Shown one piece after another: positions 42,238-51,630 of a stretch of 64,000 nt of DNA. The position numbers and the translations under genes are program-made. The notes beneath the pieces were generated by a model. The model was not told where the DNA came from. It made no database searches and worked only from the letters and a program-made list of their open reading frames with translations. Location of the stretch: positions 34,891-98,890 of the forward strand of contig NZ_JAGPWC010000008.1 of NCBI RefSeq assembly GCF_018119405.1, written 5' to 3'. This DNA is from Massilia sp. ST3 (GTDB taxonomy: Bacteria > Pseudomonadota > Gammaproteobacteria > Burkholderiales > Burkholderiaceae_D). Numbering within the stretch: position 1 is the stretch's first letter; each line of letters starts with the position of its first letter.

Positions 42238-44424
42238 CTAGGGACGCACCTCGATCGCGGTACTGAGGCGGATCGCGTCGGAGGCTTCGCCCACCATGAG
42301 CTTGACCGGCCCAGGTTCGACTTCGAGCGCCTTGCGCTGCGCGTTCCAGTAGGCCAGGCGCTTCGCTTCGAGGGGAATGCGCACGGTGCGCTTCTCGCCG
42401 GGCCGCAGGCTGACGCGCTGGAATCCGACCAGGGCCTGCCGCGGCCTCGCCACCGCGGACTCCGGCCACGAGGCATACAGCTGCACCACGCTGTCGCCAG
42501 CCAGCTTGCCGGTATTGGCGACCTCCACGTCCACGCCCACCGCGCCGTCCGGCTTCAGGCTGTCCGCTTCCACGCGCAGCTTCGTGTACCGGAAGCTGGT
42601 GTAGCTCAGGCCATGGCCGAAGGCGAACAGCGGCTTGTCCCTGGCGTACAGGTAGGTGCGGCCCTTGCGGATGTCGTAGTCCATCATCGGCGGCAGCTGC
42701 GCCATCGACGCCGGCCAGGTGGCGACCAGCTTGCCGCCGGGGTTGTAGTCGCCGAACAGCACCTTCGCCAGCGCCGTGCCCTGGTCCTGCGAGGAATGCG
42801 CCATTTGCAGGATCGCCGGGACGTGCTGCTTCGACCAGTTGATCGTGTAGGGGAAGCTCGACATCAGGACCATCACGGTGCGCGGGTTCGCGGCCAGCAC
42901 CTGCTTCACCAGTTCCTCCTGGGCCAGCGCCAGGGTTTCGCGGTCGCGCCCTTCACGGCCGTCGCCCGGATCGGCACAGGGCTTGGTGCCGTTGTCGGTC
43001 CAGTCGGTCGCCATGTTCGGGCCGCAGGTCGGGTCGTTGCCGACGAAGACCACGGCCACGTCCGATTCGCGCGCGGCCTTGGCCGCCGCCCCGCCCGTGT
43101 TGTCGGCGGCATGGTGCACTGTGACGCCTGGCCCGAGGGCGGCCCGGATGCCGTCCAGCGCCGTCACCTTGTGCGGCGGGATGCCGCCATACCAGTCCCA
43201 ATGCACGCTGTCGGCGTGCGGCCCGATCACCGCGATGCGCTTGATGCGCCCTTTGGCCAGCGGCAAGGTGCGCTGCGCGTTCTTCATCAGGACGATGGAT
43301 TCGAGCGCCATGCGCAGCGACACCGCCTGGTGGTCCTCGCCCAGCCAGGGCGCCGGCCCGTCCTTGATCGCGGCATAGGGATTGCCCTCTGGAGGATCGA
43401 CCAGGCCAAGGCGAATCGTCACGCGGAACTTGCGCGCCAGCGCCTCGTCGAGCTCGGACTCGGCGACCGTCCCGTCCTTGAGTGCGGCGCGCAGTTCGTC
43501 CTTGTAGGTGTCCAGGTACTGGTTGATGCCGCTTTTCAGGACCGCCACCGCGGCTTCCTTCTGGCTTGGGAAAATCTTGTACCACTTGACCAGGTTGCCG
43601 ACGGCGCCGCCATCGCTCGACACCACGTCCACGCCCCACTTGCCGATCACGGTGTCCCTGAGCACCGGATGCAGGTGCATCGGCGTGCCGTTCCAGGCGT
43701 TGTAGGCCGCCATCACGCCGCGCGCGCCCGCTTCCTCGAAGCTCATGCGGAACGGGACGGCATAGTATTCCCAGAACAGGCGCTCGTCGAAGTCCGAGGA
43801 CGAATTCGCGCGCCCGTTCTCGTTGCTGTTGGCCAGGAAGTGCTTGAGCAGGGCCGCTCCGCGCCAGTAGCGCGGATGCTCGCCCTGCAGGCCGCGGGTA
43901 AAGGCGGCCGCCATGCTGCCCGCCAGGTAGGGGTCTTCGCTGTACACCTCTTCGCTGCGGCCCCAGCGCGGATCGCGCGCCAGGTCGGCTTGCGGCCCCC
44001 ATTGCATCAGCATCGGCTGGCCGTAGGCCGCGCTCTGGGTGATGTAGCGCGCCTCGACCGACTGCACCTGGGCTGCCCGGCGCACCAGCTCCGGGTTCCA
44101 GCTCGCGCCCATGCCGGGCGGCTGGGGGAACTGGGTGGTGGTGATGGCCTGGCGGCCTTTCTTGGCGTCGCCCCGGCGCACGATGCCGTGGATGCCCTCG
44201 GTGCTGCCGAAGTTCGGAATGCCCAGGCGCGGCACACCCGAGTTGGTCGACAGCGCCTCGATCTTCTCGTCCGCCGTCATCAGGGACAGCATATTGGCAA
44301 TGCGCGCCTCGACCGGCTGCGCCGGATCCTGGAATGAGTAGGTGGCGCCGGACGCATTGCTGCCTCCAAGTACGGCGCATAGTGCGAGCGCGCCCATTCC
44401 TGAAATTGTTCTCTTGTTCTGCAT
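42238..44424 (-). CDS. GH3 family exported beta-glucosidase
   Basis: A 728-residue exported glycoside hydrolase family 3 enzyme. The signal peptide is MQNKRTISGMGALALCAVLGG. The first (beta/alpha)8 domain contains GPQADLARDPRWGR (143-156) and KHFLANS (194-200), with nucleophile Asp271 in VVSSDGGAVG. The alpha/beta sandwich domain follows (VIGPHADSVHWDWYGG, VAVVFVGNDP), and a fibronectin-III-like domain ends the protein (FGHGLSYTSFRY onward). It removes terminal beta-linked glucose or xylose from oligosaccharides in the periplasm or outside, complementing the GH30 enzymes. Upstream is the GTTAGCGTTATCAT operator candidate. The ribosome-binding site is GGAGATAACGC. Confidence 0.9.
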   Translation of the reverse strand: MQNKRTISGMGALALCAVLGGSNASGATYSFQDPAQPVEARIANMLSLMTADEKIEALSTNSGVPRLGIPNFGSTEGIHGIVRRGDAKKGRQAITTTQFPQPPGMGASWNPELVRRAAQVQSVEARYITQSAAYGQPMLMQWGPQADLARDPRWGRSEEVYSEDPYLAGSMAAAFTRGLQGEHPRYWRGAALLKHFLANSNENGRANSSSDFDERLFWEYYAVPFRMSFEEAGARGVMAAYNAWNGTPMHLHPVLRDTVIGKWGVDVVSSDGGAVGNLVKWYKIFPSQKEAAVAVLKSGINQYLDTYKDELRAALKDGTVAESELDEALARKFRVTIRLGLVDPPEGNPYAAIKDGPAPWLGEDHQAVSLRMALESIVLMKNAQRTLPLAKGRIKRIAVIGPHADSVHWDWYGGIPPHKVTALDGIRAALGPGVTVHHAADNTGGAAAKAARESDVAVVFVGNDPTCGPNMATDWTDNGTKPCADPGDGREGRDRETLALAQEELVKQVLAANPRTVMVLMSSFPYTINWSKQHVPAILQMAHSSQDQGTALAKVLFGDYNPGGKLVATWPASMAQLPPMMDYDIRKGRTYLYARDKPLFAFGHGLSYTSFRYTKLRVEADSLKPDGAVGVDVEVANTGKLAGDSVVQLYASWPESAVARPRQALVGFQRVSLRPGEKRTVRIPLEAKRLAYWNAQRKALEVEPGPVKLMVGEASDAIRLSTAIEVRP

Positions 44425-44472
44425 GCGTTATCTCCTCCAATGGACCGCCAACGCGACAGCAGGCGGCTATGG

Positions 44473-44486
44473 ATGATAACGCTAAC
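44473..44486 (-). promoter_or_regulatory. Candidate LacI-type operator upstream of the GH3 gene
   Basis: Read toward the gene, the site is GTTAGCGTTATCAT, 49 bp from the start codon, matching the site at the SGNH/ExoP gene at 12 of 14 bases with the same orientation and spacing. The flanking DNA is AT-rich (ttttatatg), so a promoter is likely here, although I cannot assign a -35/-10 pair. Confidence 0.55.
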
Positions 44487-44650
44487 TTTTATATGTTTGC
44501 TATAACATTTAGGTACCATTCTGCGGCCGCGCCGGATTGCTGTGCCGTCCTGGACCCGACAGGTAGTCCCGCCGCGAAAACAAGTCCTGGCGCCGCAATC
44601 GGCGGCGGCGCAGGGCATCGGGCTCCGGCGCCGCCCCCCGCGCACCAGGC

Positions 44651-47600
44651 TCAGGCGTGTTTCTCGCGCCATACGGAATGCGTGCGTGCGTTGTGCCGGC
44701 GTAGCGGCGTCACGTTATCCGACCGCTGCTCCTTGCGGCGCAGCAGCAGGCGGGAGATCGCCTCGATGCGCTCTTTTCCCTCGCGCACCGGATCGGTAGC
44801 TACGGTGCGGATGCGGCTCGGATCGTCCGCAATCCCGCGCAGCGCGCTGCGCACCGCGCGGTAGCCGAGAGTCCGGTAGCTTTCGAACTGGTCCTCGTCG
44901 AACCACTGGTCGCCGGTGCTCTGGTGGGGAAATTCGGGATGCATCTTGCTGTAGTTGAGGACGTCGGCGTTTTCGCCGCCGATCAAGGTCGGTTTAATGT
45001 ACAGCAGCACCCCATCGCACACCTTGTTGCCGTCGGCCTGGCTGTAGCGAATCGTGCCGGTGACGGCAGTGACGCCCTGGGTGGTGGTCGCGCTGAGCGG
45101 CTTGATCCGCCCGGCGTCCAGCTCGATCGGGATATTGAAGTCCGTCAGGCACTTGCGAACCGCATTGCCGAGATCCCCAAAGGCATTCTCCCGGTCGCAG
45201 CTGGCGTCCACCACCACGATGAGATGGCAGCGCCGCCTCACCAGCTCGTAGATGCCGAGATTCTCGAAATGCCCGCCGTCCGACAGGTAGAGGAAGTCGG
45301 CGCTGGTGTCGGTCAGGCCGAGCAGCTCGAGCAGGATGCTTGCCATACCGGAGTGCGGCGACGCCTGCTTCCACACCTTCTCGCGGACGGGATTGGGCGA
45401 CCACCGGCCCAGGCGCAAATTGAACAGGGTCATCAGGAAGCTGAGGGGTGGCGAGCTGTGATAGCCCATGTTCGGACTCGCCGCGGCGCCGGACACGGCA
45501 ATCGCCATGCCGAGCTTCACGCCGCTGTCTTCGTCCTTGAACGGTCCGGCCTTGGAGGCGTAATCGGCGGTCTGGCGGAATGCCCCGCGTGGGGAGGCCT
45601 GGCGCCGGCCGTCGGCAGGCAGCTGGGGCAATTCGAAGCCGCAGTACGCCGGCGAGAAACAGAAATTGCCGGCTTTGCGGGTCTGCCAGGCCAGTTCCTT
45701 GCCGCCGACGATATTGACGGCCGCATTGATCAGGTGGAATGGACGCTGCACTTCGGCGGTTGGAACGCCGTCGGCATCCGTTTTCATGCGCATGGCGGCA
45801 AGGGACGGGTCGTCGCAGGGATCGAAGCCCGTGAAGGGATGGGGTTCGCGCGCGCCGGATGATGCGCCGAAATAAGCCCGCACCAGCCGCAGGCGATACA
45901 TCATGTAGAGCGAGAACTTGTTGACGTCCACCCGCCAGTTCAGGACCGCGGCGACAGCCACCAGGCCGGCCCACAGCGCGGCCAGGCCAAACGGCGGCGT
46001 TTCGGGCTGGGCTCCCGGGATCAGCAGCGAGGTGCTCTCGCTTGCCGCCGCATAGGCCTCGAAATAGGCCGCCAGGTTCTTTTCGCTCCCTTTCGGAATC
46101 ACCGGCTCGGGCGCGACCAGCCACTGCAGTACCGTCGTCAACGCAGCGATCGTCAACAAGGTGAAGGCGTAGGGTGCGGCTTGCGCGACCAGCTCCTTCC
46201 AGCGTGCGCTGCCTTCCTTGCCGGTGTCCTTGTCGCTGCCGGACTTCAGGCCGACGAGCATGGCGATACTCGTCAGCACGGTGCCGGTTGCGGTCGTCTT
46301 CAGCCATGCATGCCACGCCCAGTCGAGCAAGGGCGGCAAATAGAAGGCACTGGCGAACACGGCGAGCCAGGACACCGCAAGGATCACTGTCCACCCGCCC
46401 TGGCGGGCCCACCACTCCCGGCTCTGGTCCCCATACATGCGGCCGACCAGGCCGATCATCAGCGTGATCGTCAAGCCAAACAGCGCCATCATCAAGGGCA
46501 TGCCGAAGCTCACGCGCTGCACGGAATCCAGCGGTCCCCACGCATTCGCCTCGATCAGCGATGCCCCTTTCAGCAGCAGGACGCTGCCCACGGCCAGCGC
46601 GACCGCCGCGCTCAGCGCGTGGCCGATACCCTGTATCGCGGTACTGCGCAGGAAGCCGAACGGGTTCTCCATGATTTGGGCGGGGCGGTTCAGGAGTTGC
46701 GCGGCGCTCCAGCCCAGCGCCCAGGCGCCGAAGTAGCAGGCGCCGGGAATCACCAGGAAAGGCAGGTTGCTGAGGGGATCCCATAGGGCGTCCCAGTACC
46801 CCGCCAGCGTTCTCCGGTTGGCCCAGGCGGCCACGCTGCCGGCGAACCCGGCCAGGACGAGCGGCAGGCAGATATAGCGCAGCACGACGCCCTGGTGTTC
46901 CGCCAGCGGGCCGTCGAGGGGATGCCTGCCCTTGCGCGAGATGCTCAAGGCGATCCTGAACACGCTCCACAGGAACAGCGCGATCGCCGCGATGGTCCAC
47001 CATTGGCCACTACGCGCCAGGTCCGATTGTTCGACGCCGAGCATGGCGAAGCGCGGCAACAGGAACACCGCCCCAAGGATGGCGAACAGCATCGCCATGT
47101 TCAGCGAGGTGTTGCGCGCGTAGGTGCAGATCAGGGTCCAGGTATCCGCGCTGAACAGGCCCACACGTGGCGTCAGGTAGTTGCTGTAGCGCCGCAGGAA
47201 CTGGACAGGCCATGGTTCGGTCCGCGGACACTCCGCCACCTTGGCCGCGACCAGTCCGTCCTCGACTGCCCGGACCTCGCCGCGGCACTCGCTGATCCAT
47301 TTCGTCAGCCAGCCGCCGATATAGCCGCCGCCCGACACGGTGGAGAGGTAATCGAAACCGCGCAGCAGCTTCATCTCGGCCAAGGCCTGCAGCACGCCCA
47401 GGTTGAAGGTCGCGCTGCGGATTCCGCCTCCCGAGAACGCGAGTCCGGCCAGCCGGCTGTCGTGGGCACGCGCGTTCACGCTAGCGAGCTCGGCTTCCCG
47501 CGGCCCCTTCGGGTCCAGGCCGTCGAACGCATCGAGCTCGTACTGGAAGGCCTCGCTGAACATCACGCCGCCCAGCTCCGTCAGCTTGGCCCAGAGCTCG

Positions 47601-47740
47601 CCCGTGTCCTTCAGCTCATGGTCTTTCATGAACAACGCGCACGCCGACGCGAGTCCCTTGCTGCAGTCGTAGTTCAGGTTCTGGAGCTTGCGTCTCAGGT
47701 TCGCCTCGAGGCCGACGGACAAGCCTATTTCGGAATCCAT
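44651..47740 (-). CDS. Patatin-like phospholipase with inserted multi-helix membrane domain
   Basis: A 1029-residue protein that combines a patatin lipase with a membrane domain. The oxyanion-hole loop SGGGIRSATFNLG (103-115) and the nucleophile elbow TVSGGGYIGG (Ser136) are at the N-terminus. The catalytic Asp in LSDGGHFENLG lies near residue 820. Between them, at about residues 215-610, there are eight to ten hydrophobic helices. Most patatins are soluble and about 300 residues; here the catalytic dyad is split by the membrane region. The elbow starts with Thr rather than Gly. A lipase or acyltransferase acting on membrane lipids is the natural guess. It is divergent from a NarL-type regulator across 259 bp. 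Confidence 0.85.
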   Translation of the reverse strand: MDSEIGLSVGLEANLRRKLQNLNYDCSKGLASACALFMKDHELKDTGELWAKLTELGGVMFSEAFQYELDAFDGLDPKGPREAELASVNARAHDSRLAGLAFSGGGIRSATFNLGVLQALAEMKLLRGFDYLSTVSGGGYIGGWLTKWISECRGEVRAVEDGLVAAKVAECPRTEPWPVQFLRRYSNYLTPRVGLFSADTWTLICTYARNTSLNMAMLFAILGAVFLLPRFAMLGVEQSDLARSGQWWTIAAIALFLWSVFRIALSISRKGRHPLDGPLAEHQGVVLRYICLPLVLAGFAGSVAAWANRRTLAGYWDALWDPLSNLPFLVIPGACYFGAWALGWSAAQLLNRPAQIMENPFGFLRSTAIQGIGHALSAAVALAVGSVLLLKGASLIEANAWGPLDSVQRVSFGMPLMMALFGLTITLMIGLVGRMYGDQSREWWARQGGWTVILAVSWLAVFASAFYLPPLLDWAWHAWLKTTATGTVLTSIAMLVGLKSGSDKDTGKEGSARWKELVAQAAPYAFTLLTIAALTTVLQWLVAPEPVIPKGSEKNLAAYFEAYAAASESTSLLIPGAQPETPPFGLAALWAGLVAVAAVLNWRVDVNKFSLYMMYRLRLVRAYFGASSGAREPHPFTGFDPCDDPSLAAMRMKTDADGVPTAEVQRPFHLINAAVNIVGGKELAWQTRKAGNFCFSPAYCGFELPQLPADGRRQASPRGAFRQTADYASKAGPFKDEDSGVKLGMAIAVSGAAASPNMGYHSSPPLSFLMTLFNLRLGRWSPNPVREKVWKQASPHSGMASILLELLGLTDTSADFLYLSDGGHFENLGIYELVRRRCHLIVVVDASCDRENAFGDLGNAVRKCLTDFNIPIELDAGRIKPLSATTTQGVTAVTGTIRYSQADGNKVCDGVLLYIKPTLIGGENADVLNYSKMHPEFPHQSTGDQWFDEDQFESYRTLGYRAVRSALRGIADDPSRIRTVATDPVREGKERIEAISRLLLRRKEQRSDNVTPLRRHNARTHSVWREKHA

Positions 47741-47999
47741 GTTCCCTCTCCCCAGTTCGCCTGCCGTTCCAGGTCTCCTTGTCGCGCTCGCCCGGCCTCG
47801 CAGACTTCAGCGGGCAGAATGCGTTTTCGCCGTGGGTCTGCCCGATCCCGTTCGTGTAGAGAGTATAGAAACAGTACGGTGTCGCGAAAATCCAACTCTT
47901 GGTTAAGCGATCGGTCATTCCTTGAGCATTAACAATGTGCTAATCTAGACCAATGCCTAGGCCATTTGGCTTGGCTCACCTCACGCATCAGGGGGACCT

Positions 48000-48671
48000 G
48001 TGCGAATCTTACTGATCGACAATCGCCAACTGTTCCGGCAGGGACTCAAGCTCTTGCTGGCCGACCTGGCGCCGGGCATCGACTTCATCGAGGCGTCGCA
48101 TTGCGCAACGGCCCTCGCCTGCGCCTCCAGCTCGCACATGGATCTCGTCCTGATGGACCTGCACGCCGCCGGCGGCCTGGACTGGGAAGCCGACTTCGCC
48201 ATGGTGCGCAACGCCTTCCGCCCTTCGGCGGTGGTGGTGCTGCCGGGCGACGACGACTATCGCGTCATCAAGCGGGCATTCGCTGCGGGCGCCGCTGGCT
48301 ACCTGCCCATGTCGAGCAGCCCCTCGGTGCTGGTGGCGGCCTTGCGCCTGGTGCTGGCGGGAGGAATCTATCTTCCTCCCGGGGTGCTGCTGGAGCTGCC
48401 GGATGGCGATGCCGCGCCCCCGCCGCCTGCGCGCGATCCGGGCGGACTGTCGCAGCGCCAGCTGGCAGTACTGCTCCAGGCGGTGCAGGGAAAGGCCAAC
48501 AAGGTCATTGCACGCGAGCTCCACATGGCCGAAGGCACGGTCAAGGCGCATTTGTCCGCGGCATTCAGGATGCTCGGCGTGCAGAACCGCACCGAGGCCG
48601 CGATGGCGGCGGCGCGCCTGGGCATCAGCGTCCAGCCCGCGGTCCTGGCGCCGCAACCTGCCTTGCACTGA
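48000..48671 (+). CDS. NarL/LuxR-type response regulator
   Basis: A 223-residue regulator. The receiver begins RILLIDNRQLFRQGLKLLL, with the phospho-acceptor Asp in LVLMDLHAAGG (near residue 53). The LuxR-type helix-turn-helix is LSQRQLAVLLQAVQGKANKVIARELHMAEGTVKAHLSA-like, residues about 150-205, ending LGVQNRTEAAMAA. The start is the GTG at 48000, which follows GGGGG at a suitable distance. No kinase gene lies beside it. It is divergent from the patatin gene, which is the obvious candidate target. Its last 47 bp overlap the convergent membrane-protein gene. Confidence 0.82.
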   Translation: MRILLIDNRQLFRQGLKLLLADLAPGIDFIEASHCATALACASSSHMDLVLMDLHAAGGLDWEADFAMVRNAFRPSAVVVLPGDDDYRVIKRAFAAGAAGYLPMSSSPSVLVAALRLVLAGGIYLPPGVLLELPDGDAAPPPPARDPGGLSQRQLAVLLQAVQGKANKVIARELHMAEGTVKAHLSAAFRMLGVQNRTEAAMAAARLGISVQPAVLAPQPALH

Positions 48672-49851
48672 ACGGCGCCGGCGCCGCGCCGGGGCCTGCA
48701 ACCCTGTAATCGCGGCATCCGTCGACCTTGTCGGGCAGGACCGGCATGGGCGGACACACGCCTGGCCGCGGCGCGATCCATCGGGCCGCATCCTTCGCCG
48801 ACAGCGCCATGCATTCCTCCGCCGCGCAGCGCCGCATCGCTTTCGACGTCGGCCCTTCATAATTGCCGGGGCAGATCAAGAGCGTGTCGCCGAACGCGAA
48901 CATCTTGCGGCCCCACACCAGGACCTTGCCCTCCTCCTGCGTGGCGCAGGCTCCCCAATTGGCATCGAAGGAAGAAGCCGGAAACGGCGCATTGACCAGG
49001 AACAGGCCTACGCTCTTGTCGCGCATGCCCGTCGAGTACGCGACCTTTTTCATCGTCCGCTCGAACAGGCGCGGAGACAGGCAGAGGCTTGCCACGACCA
49101 GCAGCGCACTGACCAGCGTCAGACGCGTGATCATCCTTGCACGGGACAGTTCTACACGGCGCCAGCGCATGAACAGCAAGCCGGCGACCAGCGCGCACGC
49201 CGCCAGTGCAAGCGCACGCGCGAGCCTGAGGGCGGGCGGCTCGTCGCCCTTCAAGGCCTGGCTGGCGGGAACACCGAGCGCCAGCGCGAGCAGCCAGGCG
49301 AGCAGTCCGGCCATGCCCGCCCTGAACCATGCCGTTGACGGGCGCCCGGCCTGGCAGGCGCCTGCGCCGCCCAGCCTGCGCAGGCCGAACCAGACCAGGA
49401 ACGGCGCCGGGGCCAGGAGTTCCAGCCAGGCGCCGCGCCAATAGGCGGGTGGATCGGCCAGTCCCTTGTGTACCAGATGCAGCGCGGCGCTCACACCGAG
49501 CGCCGACAACGCGCCCGCGGCAAGCCAGGGCGGCGTGATGCGCCCGCCCGGATCCAGGCGCCGCGCCCATCGATCAGCCGTGACCATCAGGATCGCCGGC
49601 AGCGCCACCAGCAAGGCCATCAGCGGAAAGTAGAACATCGACATCGCGAACAGCACCAGCAGCGCGCCCGCGTTGCCCAGGGAAGGGAGCAGAAGGTCCG
49701 GGCGGCCGATATAGCCCAGGTAAACCCACAGGTAACTGACCGCGAGCACGCTGGAGATGCCTGTGCTGAGAGCAAGCAGGTCTTTGTCGAATGGGAAGAC
49801 AGGAAATGCCGGCGGACGCTCGCGGCGCCGCTTGAATCCGGGTAGGCCCAT
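48625..49851 (-). CDS. Multi-pass membrane protein of unknown function
   Basis: A 408-residue protein I do not recognise. About seven hydrophobic helices fall in residues 25-260: LALSTGISSVLAVSYLWVYLG, a Leu/Ala-rich pair near 55-90, ITPPWLAAGALSALGVSAALH, a Trp-containing helix near 145, and two near 190-235. After a last helix near 255-275 comes a soluble C-terminal region of about 130 residues with several cysteines (GACATQEE, LLICPGNYEG, RRCAAEECM, PGVCPP), which could form disulfides outside the membrane. The ATG at 49851 has GGAGCGG upstream. The 3' end overlaps the response-regulator gene. Confidence 0.65.
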   Translation of the reverse strand: MGLPGFKRRRERPPAFPVFPFDKDLLALSTGISSVLAVSYLWVYLGYIGRPDLLLPSLGNAGALLVLFAMSMFYFPLMALLVALPAILMVTADRWARRLDPGGRITPPWLAAGALSALGVSAALHLVHKGLADPPAYWRGAWLELLAPAPFLVWFGLRRLGGAGACQAGRPSTAWFRAGMAGLLAWLLALALGVPASQALKGDEPPALRLARALALAACALVAGLLFMRWRRVELSRARMITRLTLVSALLVVASLCLSPRLFERTMKKVAYSTGMRDKSVGLFLVNAPFPASSFDANWGACATQEEGKVLVWGRKMFAFGDTLLICPGNYEGPTSKAMRRCAAEECMALSAKDAARWIAPRPGVCPPMPVLPDKVDGCRDYRVAGPGAAPAPFSARQVAAPGPRAGR

Positions 49852-50097
49852 GGTCCGCTCCACTGGTGGCAGTCGACTCGCTCCGGTGCGGGAAAGAGGC
49901 GGGCGCCGCCGGCGCCCTTTCCAATTCCCGCGTCGGCACGATACTATCGCAGCTTGGCCGGTCCGCGGTGCATCCCAGGCCGGCGATCCTGGCCCGCATG
50001 CGACCGGCCGCCCGCGCCCTCGCGCCCGACCGTCGATCCCCACTTGATAAGGCAAGCAAACGTGTTCGCAGTACTCTCCCTTGACATGGGCGCCGCC

Positions 50098-50751
50098 ATG
50101 AAAACCCTGGTCCTCACCCTCGACCTGGTCGGCACCTTCGTCTTCGCCCTGAGCGGCGCCACCGCCGGAGCGCGGCGCCGGCTCGACATCTTCGGCGTGC
50201 TGGTGCTGTCCTTCGTGGCCGCGAACTCGGGCGGCATCGTGCGCGACGTCCTGATCGGGGCCACGCCGCCGGCGGCGATCAGCGACTGGCGCTACCTGGC
50301 GGTGTCGATGCTGGCCGGGGTCCTGATCTTCTTCTGGTACCCGGTCATCAACCGCATGCGCAATGCGGTCTCGCTGTTCGACGCCGCCGGGCTGGCGCTA
50401 TTCTGCGTGGCCGGCGCCCAGAAGGCGCTGGTGTTCGGCCTCGAGCCGGTGATGGCGGCGCTGCTCGGCATGTTGACCGGCATCGGCGGCGGCGTCGCGC
50501 GCGACGTGCTCCTGTCGAACGTGCCCGCCGTGTTCCGCTCCGATATCTATGCCGTTGCCGCCCTCGCCGGCGCCAGCGTCGTGGTGATCGGCGACGCGCT
50601 CCAATTGCCAACCACCCCGGCCGCCTGCGCCGGCGCGGCGCTGTGCTTCGGCCTGCGCCTGGCCGCGATCCGCTACGGCTGGCACCTGCCGACCGCGCGC
50701 ACGCCCGATGCGCAGGACGGCAACGACGGCGCCGGCAACCAGGAACGCTAA
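50098..50751 (+). CDS. TRIC/YicG-family small-molecule channel or transporter
   Basis: A 217-residue inner-membrane protein of the UPF0126/TRIC family, which has seven helices arranged as two inverted repeats. Each repeat has the family motif: ALSGATAGARRRLDIFGVLV followed by GGIVRDVLIG in the first, and a matching GIGGGVARDVLL in the second. TRIC channels conduct monovalent cations; some bacterial members are annotated as glycine transporters. The substrate is not evident here. I chose the ATG at 50098 (MKTLVLTLDLVG), which is the usual distance before the first helix; an ATG four codons earlier (50086) is possible. Confidence 0.85.
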   Translation: MKTLVLTLDLVGTFVFALSGATAGARRRLDIFGVLVLSFVAANSGGIVRDVLIGATPPAAISDWRYLAVSMLAGVLIFFWYPVINRMRNAVSLFDAAGLALFCVAGAQKALVFGLEPVMAALLGMLTGIGGGVARDVLLSNVPAVFRSDIYAVAALAGASVVVIGDALQLPTTPAACAGAALCFGLRLAAIRYGWHLPTARTPDAQDGNDGAGNQER

Positions 50752-50967
50752 CGGCGCCCGCGCCGTCGGCACTCCCACCTGGGCGGATCCTTCATGCAGG
50801 CTTGTCATCGTGTCCGGCAGAAAAATTGTGTTTGCGGCGACGCGATCTTCGGCAAAATAGCCACTTTTTCCGATTTCATCGTGTTGCCCCACTCCCTCGG
50901 CCAGTTCGGCCTGCAGCGCCTCGAGCTTCTCCACTGAACGATCGACGGCCTCGATCAGGTTCTTCCG

Positions 50968-51603
50968 ATGGTCGAGTACGCGCCCCAGCGTTTCGATCCC
51001 AGCGCCTTTGCAGCGGCAGGGCTGCACCTGCCCGTGCATATCGCGCGCAGCGTGCCGAAGCGGCAGGCGGAATATTTTTTTGGGCGCCTCGCCGCACGGC
51101 TGGCTCTCGAACCGCATGGCCTGGGCGCCGAGATGGTGAAAACCGGCATGCAGCGCGAGCCGGTGTGGCCGCCCGGCGTCATCGGCAGCATCACGCATGC
51201 CGCTCCCTGGTGCGCCGCCGTTGTGCCTGCAACGCGCCGGCGCGGCCTCGGCATCGACATCGAGATGCCGCTTCCGCCTGATGCCCGGGCCAGCGTGATC
51301 GCTACCGCGCTTGCACGGCAAGAGCTGGAAGCGCTCGCCGCCGGCGCTCCGTCGATCGACCAGGAGACGCTCGTGGCGCTGGCCTTTTCGGCCAAGGAAA
51401 GTTTCTACAAGGGATTGCACGGCGCCGTGCGCCGTTTCTTCGGCTTCGAAGCGATGCGCATCCTCGCCATCGATCCGGAGCGCGGACACATCGATTTCGC
51501 TGTCGCCGAGGACCTGTGCCCCGAGTATGGCAGCGGGGCCAAGGGACGCGCGCATCTTCGCCTGCTCGCGGATGGTGCGGTCCTGACCGCCTTTGCCCGG
51601 TAG
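50968..51603 (+). CDS. 4'-phosphopantetheinyl transferase (EntD-like)
   Basis: A 211-residue transferase that attaches phosphopantetheine to carrier proteins of fatty-acid, polyketide or nonribosomal-peptide synthesis. The signature residues are GIDIE (metal-binding Asp, near residue 95) and FSAKESFYKGL (catalytic Glu-Lys, near residue 150). The N-terminal part (PKRQAEYFFGRLAARLAL, GVIGSITHA) is typical of the EntD subgroup. An in-frame stop lies shortly upstream, so the ATG at 50968 is the first usable start. No synthase genes are adjacent, so its client carrier protein is encoded elsewhere. Confidence 0.9.
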   Translation: MVEYAPQRFDPSAFAAAGLHLPVHIARSVPKRQAEYFFGRLAARLALEPHGLGAEMVKTGMQREPVWPPGVIGSITHAAPWCAAVVPATRRRGLGIDIEMPLPPDARASVIATALARQELEALAAGAPSIDQETLVALAFSAKESFYKGLHGAVRRFFGFEAMRILAIDPERGHIDFAVAEDLCPEYGSGAKGRAHLRLLADGAVLTAFAR

Positions 51604-51630
51604 TCCGCGCCACGCACCCGCCATCACCGC

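Noticed and set aside
44651..48671. A patatin-based antiphage (CBASS-type) defence system.
   Set aside because: There is no nucleotide cyclase, no Cap accessory gene and no other defence gene nearby; the adjacent regulator is an ordinary NarL-type protein.
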